The notes beneath the pieces are model-generated. The model was not told the origin of the DNA. It did not search any database and was given only the letters and a program-made list of their open reading frames with translations. Source: Imtechella halotolerans (GTDB lineage: Bacteria; Bacteroidota; Bacteroidia; Flavobacteriales; Flavobacteriaceae). Taken from it: a DNA stretch of 64,000 nucleotides. How positions within the stretch are numbered: position 1 is the stretch's first letter; each line of letters begins with the position of its first letter. Position numbers and translations under genes: made by a program. Below are positions 41,720-49,718 of the stretch, one piece after another. Location: positions 1,641,001 to 1,705,000 of the forward strand of contig NZ_CP117969.2 in assembly GCF_028743515.2 (NCBI RefSeq). Reading direction: 5' to 3'.

Positions 41720-42664
41720 ATGAAAATATTAATCACAGGAGCTGCAGGCTTCATAGGTTCACATACAGCAGAATATTTCGCCAAACTTGGACATACAGTT
41801 TATGGTCTTGATAACTTCTCAAGCTACTATGATATTTCGTTAAAAAAAATGAACGCTCAAGACATTGTGAACCAAGGGGTAACTTTAATTGAAGCGGATT
41901 TATTAGATGACCTAAGCACCCTACTACCCAAGGATATTGATTATATTTTTCATTTCGCGGCACAACCAGGCATTTCCGCCACCACTTCACTAGATGAATA
42001 CGTACGAAACAATATTTTTGCCACGCAACATTTACTAAATTGGGCTATCAATGATGCAAAAAACGTAAAACTCTTTGTTAATATAGCCACATCTTCTATA
42101 TACGGTAAAGAAGCAACCCTGCCTGAAACGGCTCTTCCTGAACCTATTTCCTACTATGGAACATCCAAATTAGCTGCTGAACAATTAGTACTTGGAGAAC
42201 AACGAGTAGGAAAAATAAAAGCCTGCTCTTTAAGGCTTTATTCTGTATATGGACCAAGGGAACGTCCGGAAAAATTGTACACTAAACTTATCAAAGCTAT
42301 TTTTGAAGACACCTCATTCCCTTTATTCAAGGGAAGTGAAAAACACTCACGTAGCTTTACCTATGTTGGAGACATTGTAAAAGGTGTTGCTGCAGTTGTT
42401 GGTCGTGAAGATCTGGTAGACGGAGAAATAATCAACATTGGATCCAACATCGAATACACTACTCAGGACGGTATTAACCTCGTTGAAGAAATTATTGGTA
42501 AAAAAGCTCTTATTGAGGTCACTCCTCCTCGTCCTGGTGATCAACTTCGGACCACCGCTTTAATTGACAAGGCCCAGGAATTATTAAATTATATGCCAAC
42601 CACCTCATTTAAAGAAGGACTCCAGGCCCAAGTTGCTTGGTATAAGGAAAAATTTATAAAATAA
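41720..42664 (+). CDS. NAD-dependent epimerase/dehydratase, UDP-sugar type
   Basis: This 314-residue extended short-chain dehydrogenase has the NAD-binding GAAGFIGSHTAEYF at residue 7, the catalytic Ser in NIATSSIYGK near 130 and the YxxxK pair in YYGTSKLAAEQL near 150. RLYSVYGPRERPEKL near 175 resembles UDP-glucuronate 4-epimerases and UDP-glucose epimerases. It supplies an activated sugar, most likely for the glycosyltransferase encoded just upstream. The exact sugar cannot be told. A strong terminator closes this two-gene operon. Confidence 0.9.
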   Translation: MKILITGAAGFIGSHTAEYFAKLGHTVYGLDNFSSYYDISLKKMNAQDIVNQGVTLIEADLLDDLSTLLPKDIDYIFHFAAQPGISATTSLDEYVRNNIFATQHLLNWAINDAKNVKLFVNIATSSIYGKEATLPETALPEPISYYGTSKLAAEQLVLGEQRVGKIKACSLRLYSVYGPRERPEKLYTKLIKAIFEDTSFPLFKGSEKHSRSFTYVGDIVKGVAAVVGREDLVDGEIINIGSNIEYTTQDGINLVEEIIGKKALIEVTPPRPGDQLRTTALIDKAQELLNYMPTTSFKEGLQAQVAWYKEKFIK

Positions 42665-42672
42665 GCATCATT

Positions 42673-42703
42673 AAAAAAGCCACTCTACTAAAGTGGCTTT
42701 TTT
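42673..42703. terminator. Bidirectional terminator between epimerase and sucC
   Basis: GCCACT pairs with AGTGGC around a 7-nt loop, flanked by six A and six T. It serves both convergent genes. Confidence 0.9.
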
Positions 42704-42725
42704 ATTCTATATCTAGTAAGTCAGC

Positions 42726-43919
42726 TTACGATAAAACTTCTTTTACTTTATCGGCAGCCTCTTGGAATTGAACTGCTGAATGTACAGCTAAACCAGAGTT
42801 ATCGATAAGTTCTTTTGCAATTTCAGCATTTGTACCCTGTAGACGAACAATAATAGGAACTTTTATTTCATCTCCCATATTTTTATAGGCATCTACAATT
42901 CCTTGCGCCACTCGATCACAACGAACAATACCACCGAAGATATTAACCAAAATAGCCTTTACCTTAGGATCCTTTAGGATAATTCGGAACGCAGTCTCAA
43001 CACGTTTAGCATCTGCTGTACCACCTACATCTAAAAAGTTTGCAGGATCACCTCCAGCTTGCTTAATTAAATCCATAGTGGCCATTGCTAAACCAGCTCC
43101 ATTTACCATACAACCAACATTACCATCAAGAGCAACATAGTTAAGACCAACCGCCTTTGCCTCTACTTCAATTGGATTTTCCTCACGCAAATCACGCATT
43201 TCTGCATAGGTAGGTCTTCTGTACAACGCATTATCATCGATGGTTACTTTAGCATCAACCGCCATGATCTTGTCATCAGATGTTTTTAAGACTGGATTAA
43301 TCTCAAACAAACTTGCATCAGACTCAACATAAGCAGTATACAATGCTGTAACAAACTTGGTCATTTCTTTAAATGCATTACCGTCCAATCCTAAGTTAAA
43401 AGCAATTCTTCTAGCTTGGAAAGGCATGATACCTACAGCCGGATCTATTTCTTCGGTAAAAATAAGGTGAGGAGTATTTTCAGCTACCTCTTCTATATCC
43501 ATCCCACCTTCTGTTGAATACATAATCATATTCTTCCCTTTGGCGCGATCCAAAAGTACAGAAACATAAAACTCTGACGTTTCGCTTGGCCCTGGATAGT
43601 ACACATCTTCAGCAATCAACACCTGATGTACTTTTTTACCTTCAGCAGATGTTTGAGGAGTAATCAAATTCATTCCAATGATTTGACCAGCTATTTCTTC
43701 TACTTGTTGTAAATTTTTAGCCAATTTTACACCACCGCCTTTTCCGCGACCACCTGCATGAATTTGTGCTTTAATTACATGCCATTGGGTTCCGGTTTCA
43801 GCCGTTAATTGTTTGGCCGCAGCTACCGCTTCTTGAGGATTATGAGCCACAATTCCACGTTGAATGCGTACACCAAAACTTGACAATATCTCTTTTCCTT
43901 GGTATTCGTGTAAATTCAT
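42726..43919 (-). CDS. sucC: Succinyl-CoA synthetase (ADP-forming), beta subunit
   Basis: This is the TCA-cycle enzyme subunit that binds nucleotide by an ATP-grasp fold and forms the complex with SucD. MNLHEYQGKEILSSFGV begins it; IKAQIHAGGRGKGGGVKLA near residue 46, FEINPVLKTSDDKIMAVDAK near 200, MVNGAGLAMATMDLI near 265 and NIFGGIVRCDRVAQGI near 320 are family marks. The length (397) is standard. sucD is not adjacent in this window, as in many Bacteroidota. A -7 box TACTTTTG lies 25 bp upstream. Confidence 0.97.
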   Translation of the reverse strand: MNLHEYQGKEILSSFGVRIQRGIVAHNPQEAVAAAKQLTAETGTQWHVIKAQIHAGGRGKGGGVKLAKNLQQVEEIAGQIIGMNLITPQTSAEGKKVHQVLIAEDVYYPGPSETSEFYVSVLLDRAKGKNMIMYSTEGGMDIEEVAENTPHLIFTEEIDPAVGIMPFQARRIAFNLGLDGNAFKEMTKFVTALYTAYVESDASLFEINPVLKTSDDKIMAVDAKVTIDDNALYRRPTYAEMRDLREENPIEVEAKAVGLNYVALDGNVGCMVNGAGLAMATMDLIKQAGGDPANFLDVGGTADAKRVETAFRIILKDPKVKAILVNIFGGIVRCDRVAQGIVDAYKNMGDEIKVPIIVRLQGTNAEIAKELIDNSGLAVHSAVQFQEAADKVKEVLS

Positions 43920-43944
43920 ATCAACTATTGTTTTTTTGACCTGA

Positions 43945-43952
43945 CAAAAGTA
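43945..43952 (-). promoter_or_regulatory. -7 element of sucC
   Basis: On the minus strand this reads TACTTTTG, a match to TAnnTTTG, 25 bp before the sucC ATG. Confidence 0.55.
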
Positions 43953-44099
43953 ACAAACCTAGCCTAATAAAACGAAAATAATTTGTTTTTTTACAACGCA
44001 TTAAACTTATTAAAAATCACAAGATGGTTTAATTTGTAACATTTTGTTTATTTTTTATATTTTATTCCTTAGAAATTTTTTTCGACTAAAAAGTCACCC

Positions 44100-44107
44100 T
44101 ATTTTTG
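44100..44107 (+). promoter_or_regulatory. -7 element of lysA
   Basis: TATTTTTG matches TAnnTTTG and lies 21 bp before the ATG at 44129. It argues against a start at the in-frame TTG at 44105. Confidence 0.6.
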
Positions 44108-44128
44108 TACGCTAAAGAATTGAATTTC

Positions 44129-45367
44129 ATGAACACAAAAGATTTATTGGCTGTTGCCTCAGAGTTTGGCAGCCCATTGTATGTTTACGACGCGGAGAAA
44201 ATCACTTCTCAATACAATCGTCTCACTAAAGCATTCAAAAACGTACCTCAACTGCGTATTAATTATGCTGTAAAAGCGTTATCCAATATTTCAATTCTAA
44301 AACTACTTAATAGCCTAGGGAGTGGTTTAGATACTGTTTCTATACAAGAGGTGAAATTAGGTCTGCTTGCTGGATGCAAACCAGAAGATATAATTTACAC
44401 ACCGAATGGAGTTTCCCTTGAAGAAATAGAAGAAGTAGCTGCATTAGGTGCTCAAATTAATATAGACAACCTGTCTATATTAGAGCAATTTGGTAGTAAA
44501 CACCCAAACATCCCAGTTTGTATTCGTATTAATCCACATGTAATGGCCGGAGGAAATAGTAATATTTCTGTGGGTCATATTGACTCAAAATTCGGTATAA
44601 GCATCCATCAAACACCACACATCTTACGTATTGTAGAGAATACAGGAATGCGAGTTAATGGTATTCATATGCACACTGGAAGTGATATTCTGGACATTGA
44701 AGTGTTCCTTTATGCTGCAGAAATTTTATTTGAAGCTGCGAAAAATTTCAAGGATTTAGATTTTTTAGATTTCGGTAGTGGCTTTAAGGTTCCCTATAAA
44801 TCAGGTGATATTGAAACCAATGTTGAAGAACTTGGAGAAAAGCTAACCAAACGCTTCAATGAATTTTGTAAAAGCTATGGAAAAGAGCTAACCCTAGCAT
44901 TTGAACCTGGAAAATTCCTAGTGAGTGAAGCAGGTTACTTTTTAGCCAAAGTAAACGTTGTAAAGCAAACCACCTCTACCGTTTTTGCAGGAGTTGACAG
45001 TGGCTTCAATCACTTAATCCGCCCCATGCTTTATGGAGCATCCCACCAAATAGAAAATCTATCAAACCCTAAAGGAAGAGAGCGTTTCTATTCAGTAGTA
45101 GGTTACATTTGCGAAACTGACACCTTCGCTAGTAATCGACGAATTAACGAAATCACAGAAGGGGATATACTTTGCTTTAAAAATGCAGGTGCCTATTGTT
45201 TTACTATGGCTAGCAATTACAACTCCAGATTCCGCCCTGCAGAAGTATTATGGTATAAAGGACAAGCGCACCTAATTAGACAACGTGAAACCCTAGATGA
45301 TTTAGTTCGAAATCAAATAGATGTTTCTATACCACTTCAACAGAAAGAGAAAGTTACAGCAAAATAA
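44129..45367 (+). CDS. lysA: Diaminopimelate decarboxylase
   Basis: This PLP enzyme carries out the last step of lysine synthesis. The fold-III signature is visible. The PLP Lys is in INYAVKALSN near residue 48. HMHTGSDI near 185, DFGSGF near 212, FEPGKFLVSEAGY near 260 and CETDTFASNR near 328 line the active site, and MASNYNSRFRPAEV ends the domain. I chose the ATG at 44129 (412 residues); the in-frame TTG at 44105 overlaps the -7 box. The gene is monocistronic and works in the same pathway as dapD at 21 kb. Confidence 0.95.
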   Translation: MNTKDLLAVASEFGSPLYVYDAEKITSQYNRLTKAFKNVPQLRINYAVKALSNISILKLLNSLGSGLDTVSIQEVKLGLLAGCKPEDIIYTPNGVSLEEIEEVAALGAQINIDNLSILEQFGSKHPNIPVCIRINPHVMAGGNSNISVGHIDSKFGISIHQTPHILRIVENTGMRVNGIHMHTGSDILDIEVFLYAAEILFEAAKNFKDLDFLDFGSGFKVPYKSGDIETNVEELGEKLTKRFNEFCKSYGKELTLAFEPGKFLVSEAGYFLAKVNVVKQTTSTVFAGVDSGFNHLIRPMLYGASHQIENLSNPKGRERFYSVVGYICETDTFASNRRINEITEGDILCFKNAGAYCFTMASNYNSRFRPAEVLWYKGQAHLIRQRETLDDLVRNQIDVSIPLQQKEKVTAK

Positions 45368-45392
45368 GCTAACTACATTTAATACATATAAT

Positions 45393-45423
45393 AAAAAAAT
45401 GGGGCCATTAACCCCATTTTTTT
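45393..45423. terminator. Bidirectional terminator between lysA and rny
   Basis: AAAATGGGG pairs with CCCCATTTT around a 7-nt loop, with A- and T-runs on the two sides. Confidence 0.9.
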
Positions 45424-45444
45424 ATTATCTATTTTCGATAGTAC

Positions 45445-46998
45445 TTATTTTGCAATATTAACAGCACGTGTCTCGCGAATAACTGTAACTTTCACTTGTC
45501 CAGGATACGTCATGTCTGTCTGAATCTTTTGAGATAAATTAAATGACAACTCAGCTGCCTTATCATCACTTACTTTCTCACTCTCTACTATTACACGCAA
45601 CTCACGACCAGCTTGAATAGCATAGGCCTTTTTCACACCATTGAATGAGAAGGCTGTATCTTCCAAATCCTTCAATCGTTGAATATAAGAGTCTAACACT
45701 TGTCGACGAGCTCCAGGACGCGCTCCACTTATAGCATCACATACCTGAACGATTGGTGCTAATAAGGACTTCATCTCTATTTCATCATGGTGGGCTCCAA
45801 TGGCGTTACAAACCTCTGGTTTTTCACCATACTTTTCAGCCCATTCCATACCCAACAATGCGTGTGGTGTTTCCGTTTCAGTATCTGGCACTTTTCCAAT
45901 ATCATGCAATAATCCAGCACGTTTGGCCATTTTTGGATTTAATCCCAATTCGGCTGCCATAACCCCACAAAGTTTAGCAACTTCACGCGAGTGTTGCAAT
46001 AGATTTTGACCATAAGAAGAACGGTACTTCATTCGACCTACAGCCTTAATCAATTCAGGATGTAATCCATGAATACCTAAATCAATTACAGTTCTTTTAC
46101 CTACCTCTATAATCTCTTCTTCTATCTGTTTGGTTGTCTTCTGCACCACCTCTTCAATACGTGCTGGGTGAATTCGTCCATCGGTAACCAATTTATGTAA
46201 AGACAAACGTGCTACTTCTCTTCGAACTGAATCAAAACATGATAAAATGATAGCCTCAGGAGTGTCATCGACAATTATTTCAACTCCAGTAGCGGCTTCT
46301 AAGGCTCTAATATTTCTACCTTCTCGACCAATAATCCTTCCCTTTACATCATCAGACTCTAAATTGAATACGGATACACAATTTTCAACCGCCTCTTCAG
46401 TCCCTATACGCTGAATTGTATTAATAATTACTTTCTTAGCTTCTTGTTGAGCCGTAAGCTTAGCCTCTTCAAGGGTATTTTGAATATAGGACATCGCATC
46501 GCTTCGTGCATCTGATTTCAATGATTCTATCAATTGAGCCTTAGCATCCTCAGCTGAAAGTCCTGAAATCACTTCCAATTGTTCAACTTGACTCTTGTGT
46601 AGCCTCTCTACCTCAGCTTGCTTTTTTTCAACAAACTCCAGGCGATAATCATAATCTTTGATTTTACTTTCCAGCTCATCTGTTAGCTTTTTAGATTGAG
46701 CTAACTCATTTGATACCTGAGCTTCTTTGTCACGTGTACGCTTTTCCGCCTCGGCTATCTTTTTATCTTTTGCGATAATAACTTTTTCATGCTCTGCTTT
46801 AAGCTCTAAAAACTTTTCTTTAGCTTGAAATATCTTATCCTTTTTTATGTTTTCACCCTCTATTTTAGCTTCTCTCAAAACACTTTCAGCTTCTTTTTTT
46901 GCCGCTAAAACTGTCTTGGAAGCATTCCCTTTTTCAAGGACCTTAGCCGCTATAAAACCAGCTGCTAGACCTCCAATTCCTATTAATACTTCTATCAT
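45445..46998 (-). CDS. rny: Ribonuclease Y
   Basis: This membrane-anchored endoribonuclease starts mRNA decay. It has an N-terminal transmembrane segment ([18 protein letters not shown], residues 3-20), a long Lys/Glu-rich coiled coil (about 25-190), a KH RNA-binding domain ([19 protein letters not shown] near 217) and an HD phosphohydrolase domain with [20 protein letters not shown] near 365. The length (517) is typical. It lies just downstream of the 6S RNA gene and zapA on the same strand, an order conserved in the group. Confidence 0.96.
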   Translation of the reverse strand: MIEVLIGIGGLAAGFIAAKVLEKGNASKTVLAAKKEAESVLREAKIEGENIKKDKIFQAKEKFLELKAEHEKVIIAKDKKIAEAEKRTRDKEAQVSNELAQSKKLTDELESKIKDYDYRLEFVEKKQAEVERLHKSQVEQLEVISGLSAEDAKAQLIESLKSDARSDAMSYIQNTLEEAKLTAQQEAKKVIINTIQRIGTEEAVENCVSVFNLESDDVKGRIIGREGRNIRALEAATGVEIIVDDTPEAIILSCFDSVRREVARLSLHKLVTDGRIHPARIEEVVQKTTKQIEEEIIEVGKRTVIDLGIHGLHPELIKAVGRMKYRSSYGQNLLQHSREVAKLCGVMAAELGLNPKMAKRAGLLHDIGKVPDTETETPHALLGMEWAEKYGEKPEVCNAIGAHHDEIEMKSLLAPIVQVCDAISGARPGARRQVLDSYIQRLKDLEDTAFSFNGVKKAYAIQAGRELRVIVESEKVSDDKAAELSFNLSQKIQTDMTYPGQVKVTVIRETRAVNIAK

Positions 46999-47023
46999 CT
47001 CCGTTAGGTTAAATTAATTATAT

Positions 47024-47192
47024 AAAAAAAGCCTACATCGGTTTTGAAGTTTCGTATAAACTCCATAAAACAAGTTTAGGGCTAACAAATTGCTTAAGGA
47101 TCCGTGTCTGAGACGGCTTGCTTTTACAATCTAAACTCACCCTTTTTAATTGAATGACGTTGAGTTTATCAAAAAGAATAACCAATGTAGGC
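47024..47192 (-). ncRNA. ssrS: 6S RNA (flavobacterial type)
   Basis: On the minus strand a ~162-nt sequence forms one long, interrupted hairpin. The ends pair as GCCTACAT/ATGTAGGC (47192-47185 with 47038-47031), then GGTT/AACC. Further in, ATAAACTC pairs with GAGTTTAT (47169-47162 with 47063-47056) and AGTTTAG with CTAAACT (47137-47131 with 47079-47073). A large internal bubble and a CCGT/ACGG tip hairpin (near 47102-47116) follow. The 3' end runs into seven T. The form and the place between zapA and rny fit 6S RNA, which binds sigma-70-type RNA polymerase. No database match could be run. Confidence 0.82.
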
Positions 47193-47225
47193 AGTAATGT
47201 GTATTTTTATGTTAAAGAACGTATT

Positions 47226-47519
47226 TTATGAACTAAGTTGTTCTTGCAAAAGTTGATTGAGCGCCCTTAGACGTTCTTCTAATTCCGCATGAGAATGCTC
47301 GTTATCGATACTTTTCTGTTCTACTTGAGCCGCAAATTGCAAAGCACACATCGCTAATACATCTTGCTTATCACGTACCGCATAGTTTTGTTCAAACTGC
47401 TTAATCAGCTCCTCAATTTTTTTGGTCGCTTTACGCAATCCTTCCTCCTGATTTGGGTTTATTGTTAATGGGTACACCCTGTCAGCGATGGAGAGCTTGA
47501 TTTTTAGTTTGTCATCCAT
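47226..47519 (-). CDS. zapA: Cell division protein ZapA
   Basis: This small cytosolic FtsZ-ring stabiliser of 97 residues has an N-terminal beta part (KLKIKLSIADRVYPLTINPNQEE) and a helical C-terminal coiled coil (AMCALQFAAQVEQKS, then ERLRALNQLLQEQL). The length and pattern fit the family. It is followed by the 6S RNA and rny, and preceded 13 bp upstream by a small coiled-coil gene that may be its partner. Confidence 0.92.
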   Translation of the reverse strand: MDDKLKIKLSIADRVYPLTINPNQEEGLRKATKKIEELIKQFEQNYAVRDKQDVLAMCALQFAAQVEQKSIDNEHSHAELEERLRALNQLLQEQLSS

Positions 47520-47532
47520 ACATTTTAGAACA

Positions 47533-47823
47533 CTAATCAGAAAGTTGTGCTATACACGCATCTATTTCCCTGATTAAAGTATTTATCTTGAGTTTTGCCT
47601 CAGTTTTATTATCATTACTACCAAGCATTGAATTAGTAAGCTTGAGTGCATTGTACCTCCCCTCCCAATTAGCCACCTGTTGGTGCAATTGGTCATTTTT
47701 ATGTTTACAAACAGTCAATTCTTCTGAAAGTTCTTGATTTTGTTGCTTCAGCAATTCCATTTTATGGAGGAGCTTACTAATTCTATTTTCAAGAGAATCA
47801 ACTATTTCTGAGAAGTCACTCAT
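47533..47823 (-). CDS. Small coiled-coil protein, ZapB-like
   Basis: This 96-residue protein is predicted to be almost fully coiled coil. Heptad-like stretches run from SLENRISKLLHKMELLKQQ to LTVCKHKNDQLHQQVANWEG. It resembles ZapB in shape but is not sequence-assigned. Its close linkage to zapA (13 bp) supports a divisome role by inference. I use the ATG at 47823; a GTG two codons earlier is possible. A good promoter lies upstream. Confidence 0.8.
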   Translation of the reverse strand: MSDFSEIVDSLENRISKLLHKMELLKQQNQELSEELTVCKHKNDQLHQQVANWEGRYNALKLTNSMLGSNDNKTEAKLKINTLIREIDACIAQLSD

Positions 47824-47851
47824 AAGCACTTACCTTCAATACTTATTGTCA

Positions 47852-47882
47852 CAAAGTTAACATACGGAATGATACTTCGCAA
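47852..47882 (-). promoter_or_regulatory. Promoter of the zapB-like/zapA operon
   Basis: On the minus strand TTG (47882-47880), a 20-bp gap and TAACTTTG (47859-47852) match the Bacteroidota consensus TTG-N17-23-TAnnTTTG. It lies 28 bp before the ATG at 47823. Confidence 0.65.
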
Positions 47883-48017
47883 TAGTTTTTTACTTTTTTG
47901 TTAAATATTCCTACCACATTGGTATACAAGACAATAAAAAAGCACTACAAAGGTTAGAAAAATGGCACTATATGAAAATTTTTATAAAATGTCTATTTTA
48001 GCCGAAAACCCAAATTC

Positions 48018-49706
48018 ATGCGTATTTTATTGCTTTTTCTAGTCGTTGTTTCATCTGCTTTTTCTCAAGGACATTATCCAAAAGATTCCTTCTCTTCACC
48101 ATTAGACATACCCATACTCCTATCGGGAACATTTGGGGAACTGAGATCCAATCATTTCCATTCGGGCTTAGACATCAAAACACAGCAACGTGAAGGCCTA
48201 ACTGTATATTCCATCGCCGAGGGATATATCTCACGAATAAAGGTTAGTGCCTGGGGATATGGAAAGGCTCTTTACATCACACATCCTAATGGATATACGT
48301 CAGTATATGCACATTTACAAAAATTCACCCCTGAAATAGAAACCTATATCAAGAAAAGACAATATGATAAAAAATCATTCGAAATAGAAATTTTTCCCTC
48401 TGCTAACGAACTACCAGTAGTACAGAAACAAGCAGTTGCCTACAGTGGGAATACAGGTGGTAGTGGAGGACCTCACCTTCATTTCGAAATAAGAGAAACA
48501 GCATCTGAAAAACCTATTAACCCGCTCCATTTTGGTTTAAAAGTACCAGATTCAGAAGCACCAACTATTCTAGGATTGTTTGCTTACCCTCTTTCAGATA
48601 ATGCACATATCAATAATACGTATAGTACTCAGCAACTCAAAATTACCAAACAAAAAGATGGATCTTTTCTAGCCGATTCTGTATATGCTTTTGGAACCAT
48701 AGGCTTTGGAATAAATGCCTATGACCGCCAGGATAAAACCTATAACAAAAATGGGGTTTATAAAATTGAGATGCTTGTGAACGGAACTTCACAACTAAGC
48801 TACCGTTTTGATTCCTTTTCTTTTGATGAAACTCGTTTAATAAATACCCTAATTGATTATGAGTATTTAATAACTCATAGACAACGGGTGCAGCAAAGCT
48901 TCAAAATACGTGGAAACCAATTGTCAATATATGAAAGGGCTTTAAATGATGGTAAACTACTAATTGACAACAATACGACCTACAATGCCACCCTTCTTAT
49001 AAAAGATTTCAACAACAACGAAACAGTGATTAGGATCCCTATTCAAGGCCGCACTAAACCCAAAGACTCAATCATCAAAGCTCCCAATTCCGGAGAATTG
49101 CTTATTGCAACGCGTGAACAAAACTATACTTTCCCAATTGGTTCAGTTCATTTCCCGGCCAATACATTTTACGACGATTTTTATATCGATCTACAGAGTG
49201 ACACTACTACTATTACAATTCATAATAATAAGGTCCCAGTACATAATTTTTACAATCTAACTTTTGACGTTACTAAGTACTCAGAAGAAGATAAAAAACA
49301 ACTCTTTATAGCTGCAGTAAATTCAAGAGGAAAGCTAAGCTATGAAAACACTGTAAAAAAAGAAAACCTCTTCACCACACGAACTCGCACTTTAGGAAAG
49401 TTTACACTAGCAAAAGACACCATACCTCCAAAGATAGTACCGGTTAATTTCAAAAAAGAACAATGGTTAACAAACTTCCGAAACCTACAACTTAAAATAA
49501 CTGATGACCTCAGTGGAATTTCCGACTACAAAGCTTTCATTAACGGGGAGTGGATTTTAATGGAGTATGAACCCAAAAACAATACGTTAACATTTGACTT
49601 TGACGATTTTAAATCAAAAGAAACAAAACATAATTTTGAACTTATTGTAACTGATGCTGTGGGAAATAGCACTACATTTACGTCAACCTTTTATCGGAAA
49701 AATTAA
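48018..49706 (+). CDS. M23-family peptidase (LytM/peptidoglycan-associated)
   Basis: This 562-residue exported protein has a signal peptide over residues 1-17 (RILLLFLVVVSSAFSQ). The M23 zinc domain spans residues ~30-175. Ligands are in HFHSGLDIKT near residue 49 (His/Asp) and GGPHLHFEIRE near 155 (His), with VYAHLQKF near 97. A long C-terminal part (~370 residues) is beta-sandwich-like. It probably trims or remodels peptidoglycan or acts as an envelope factor. It starts an apparent three-gene operon with a TonB-dependent receptor (12 bp on) and a secreted protein. Confidence 0.9.
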   Translation: MRILLLFLVVVSSAFSQGHYPKDSFSSPLDIPILLSGTFGELRSNHFHSGLDIKTQQREGLTVYSIAEGYISRIKVSAWGYGKALYITHPNGYTSVYAHLQKFTPEIETYIKKRQYDKKSFEIEIFPSANELPVVQKQAVAYSGNTGGSGGPHLHFEIRETASEKPINPLHFGLKVPDSEAPTILGLFAYPLSDNAHINNTYSTQQLKITKQKDGSFLADSVYAFGTIGFGINAYDRQDKTYNKNGVYKIEMLVNGTSQLSYRFDSFSFDETRLINTLIDYEYLITHRQRVQQSFKIRGNQLSIYERALNDGKLLIDNNTTYNATLLIKDFNNNETVIRIPIQGRTKPKDSIIKAPNSGELLIATREQNYTFPIGSVHFPANTFYDDFYIDLQSDTTTITIHNNKVPVHNFYNLTFDVTKYSEEDKKQLFIAAVNSRGKLSYENTVKKENLFTTRTRTLGKFTLAKDTIPPKIVPVNFKKEQWLTNFRNLQLKITDDLSGISDYKAFINGEWILMEYEPKNNTLTFDFDDFKSKETKHNFELIVTDAVGNSTTFTSTFYRKN

Positions 49707-49718
49707 AATTAATCGTTT

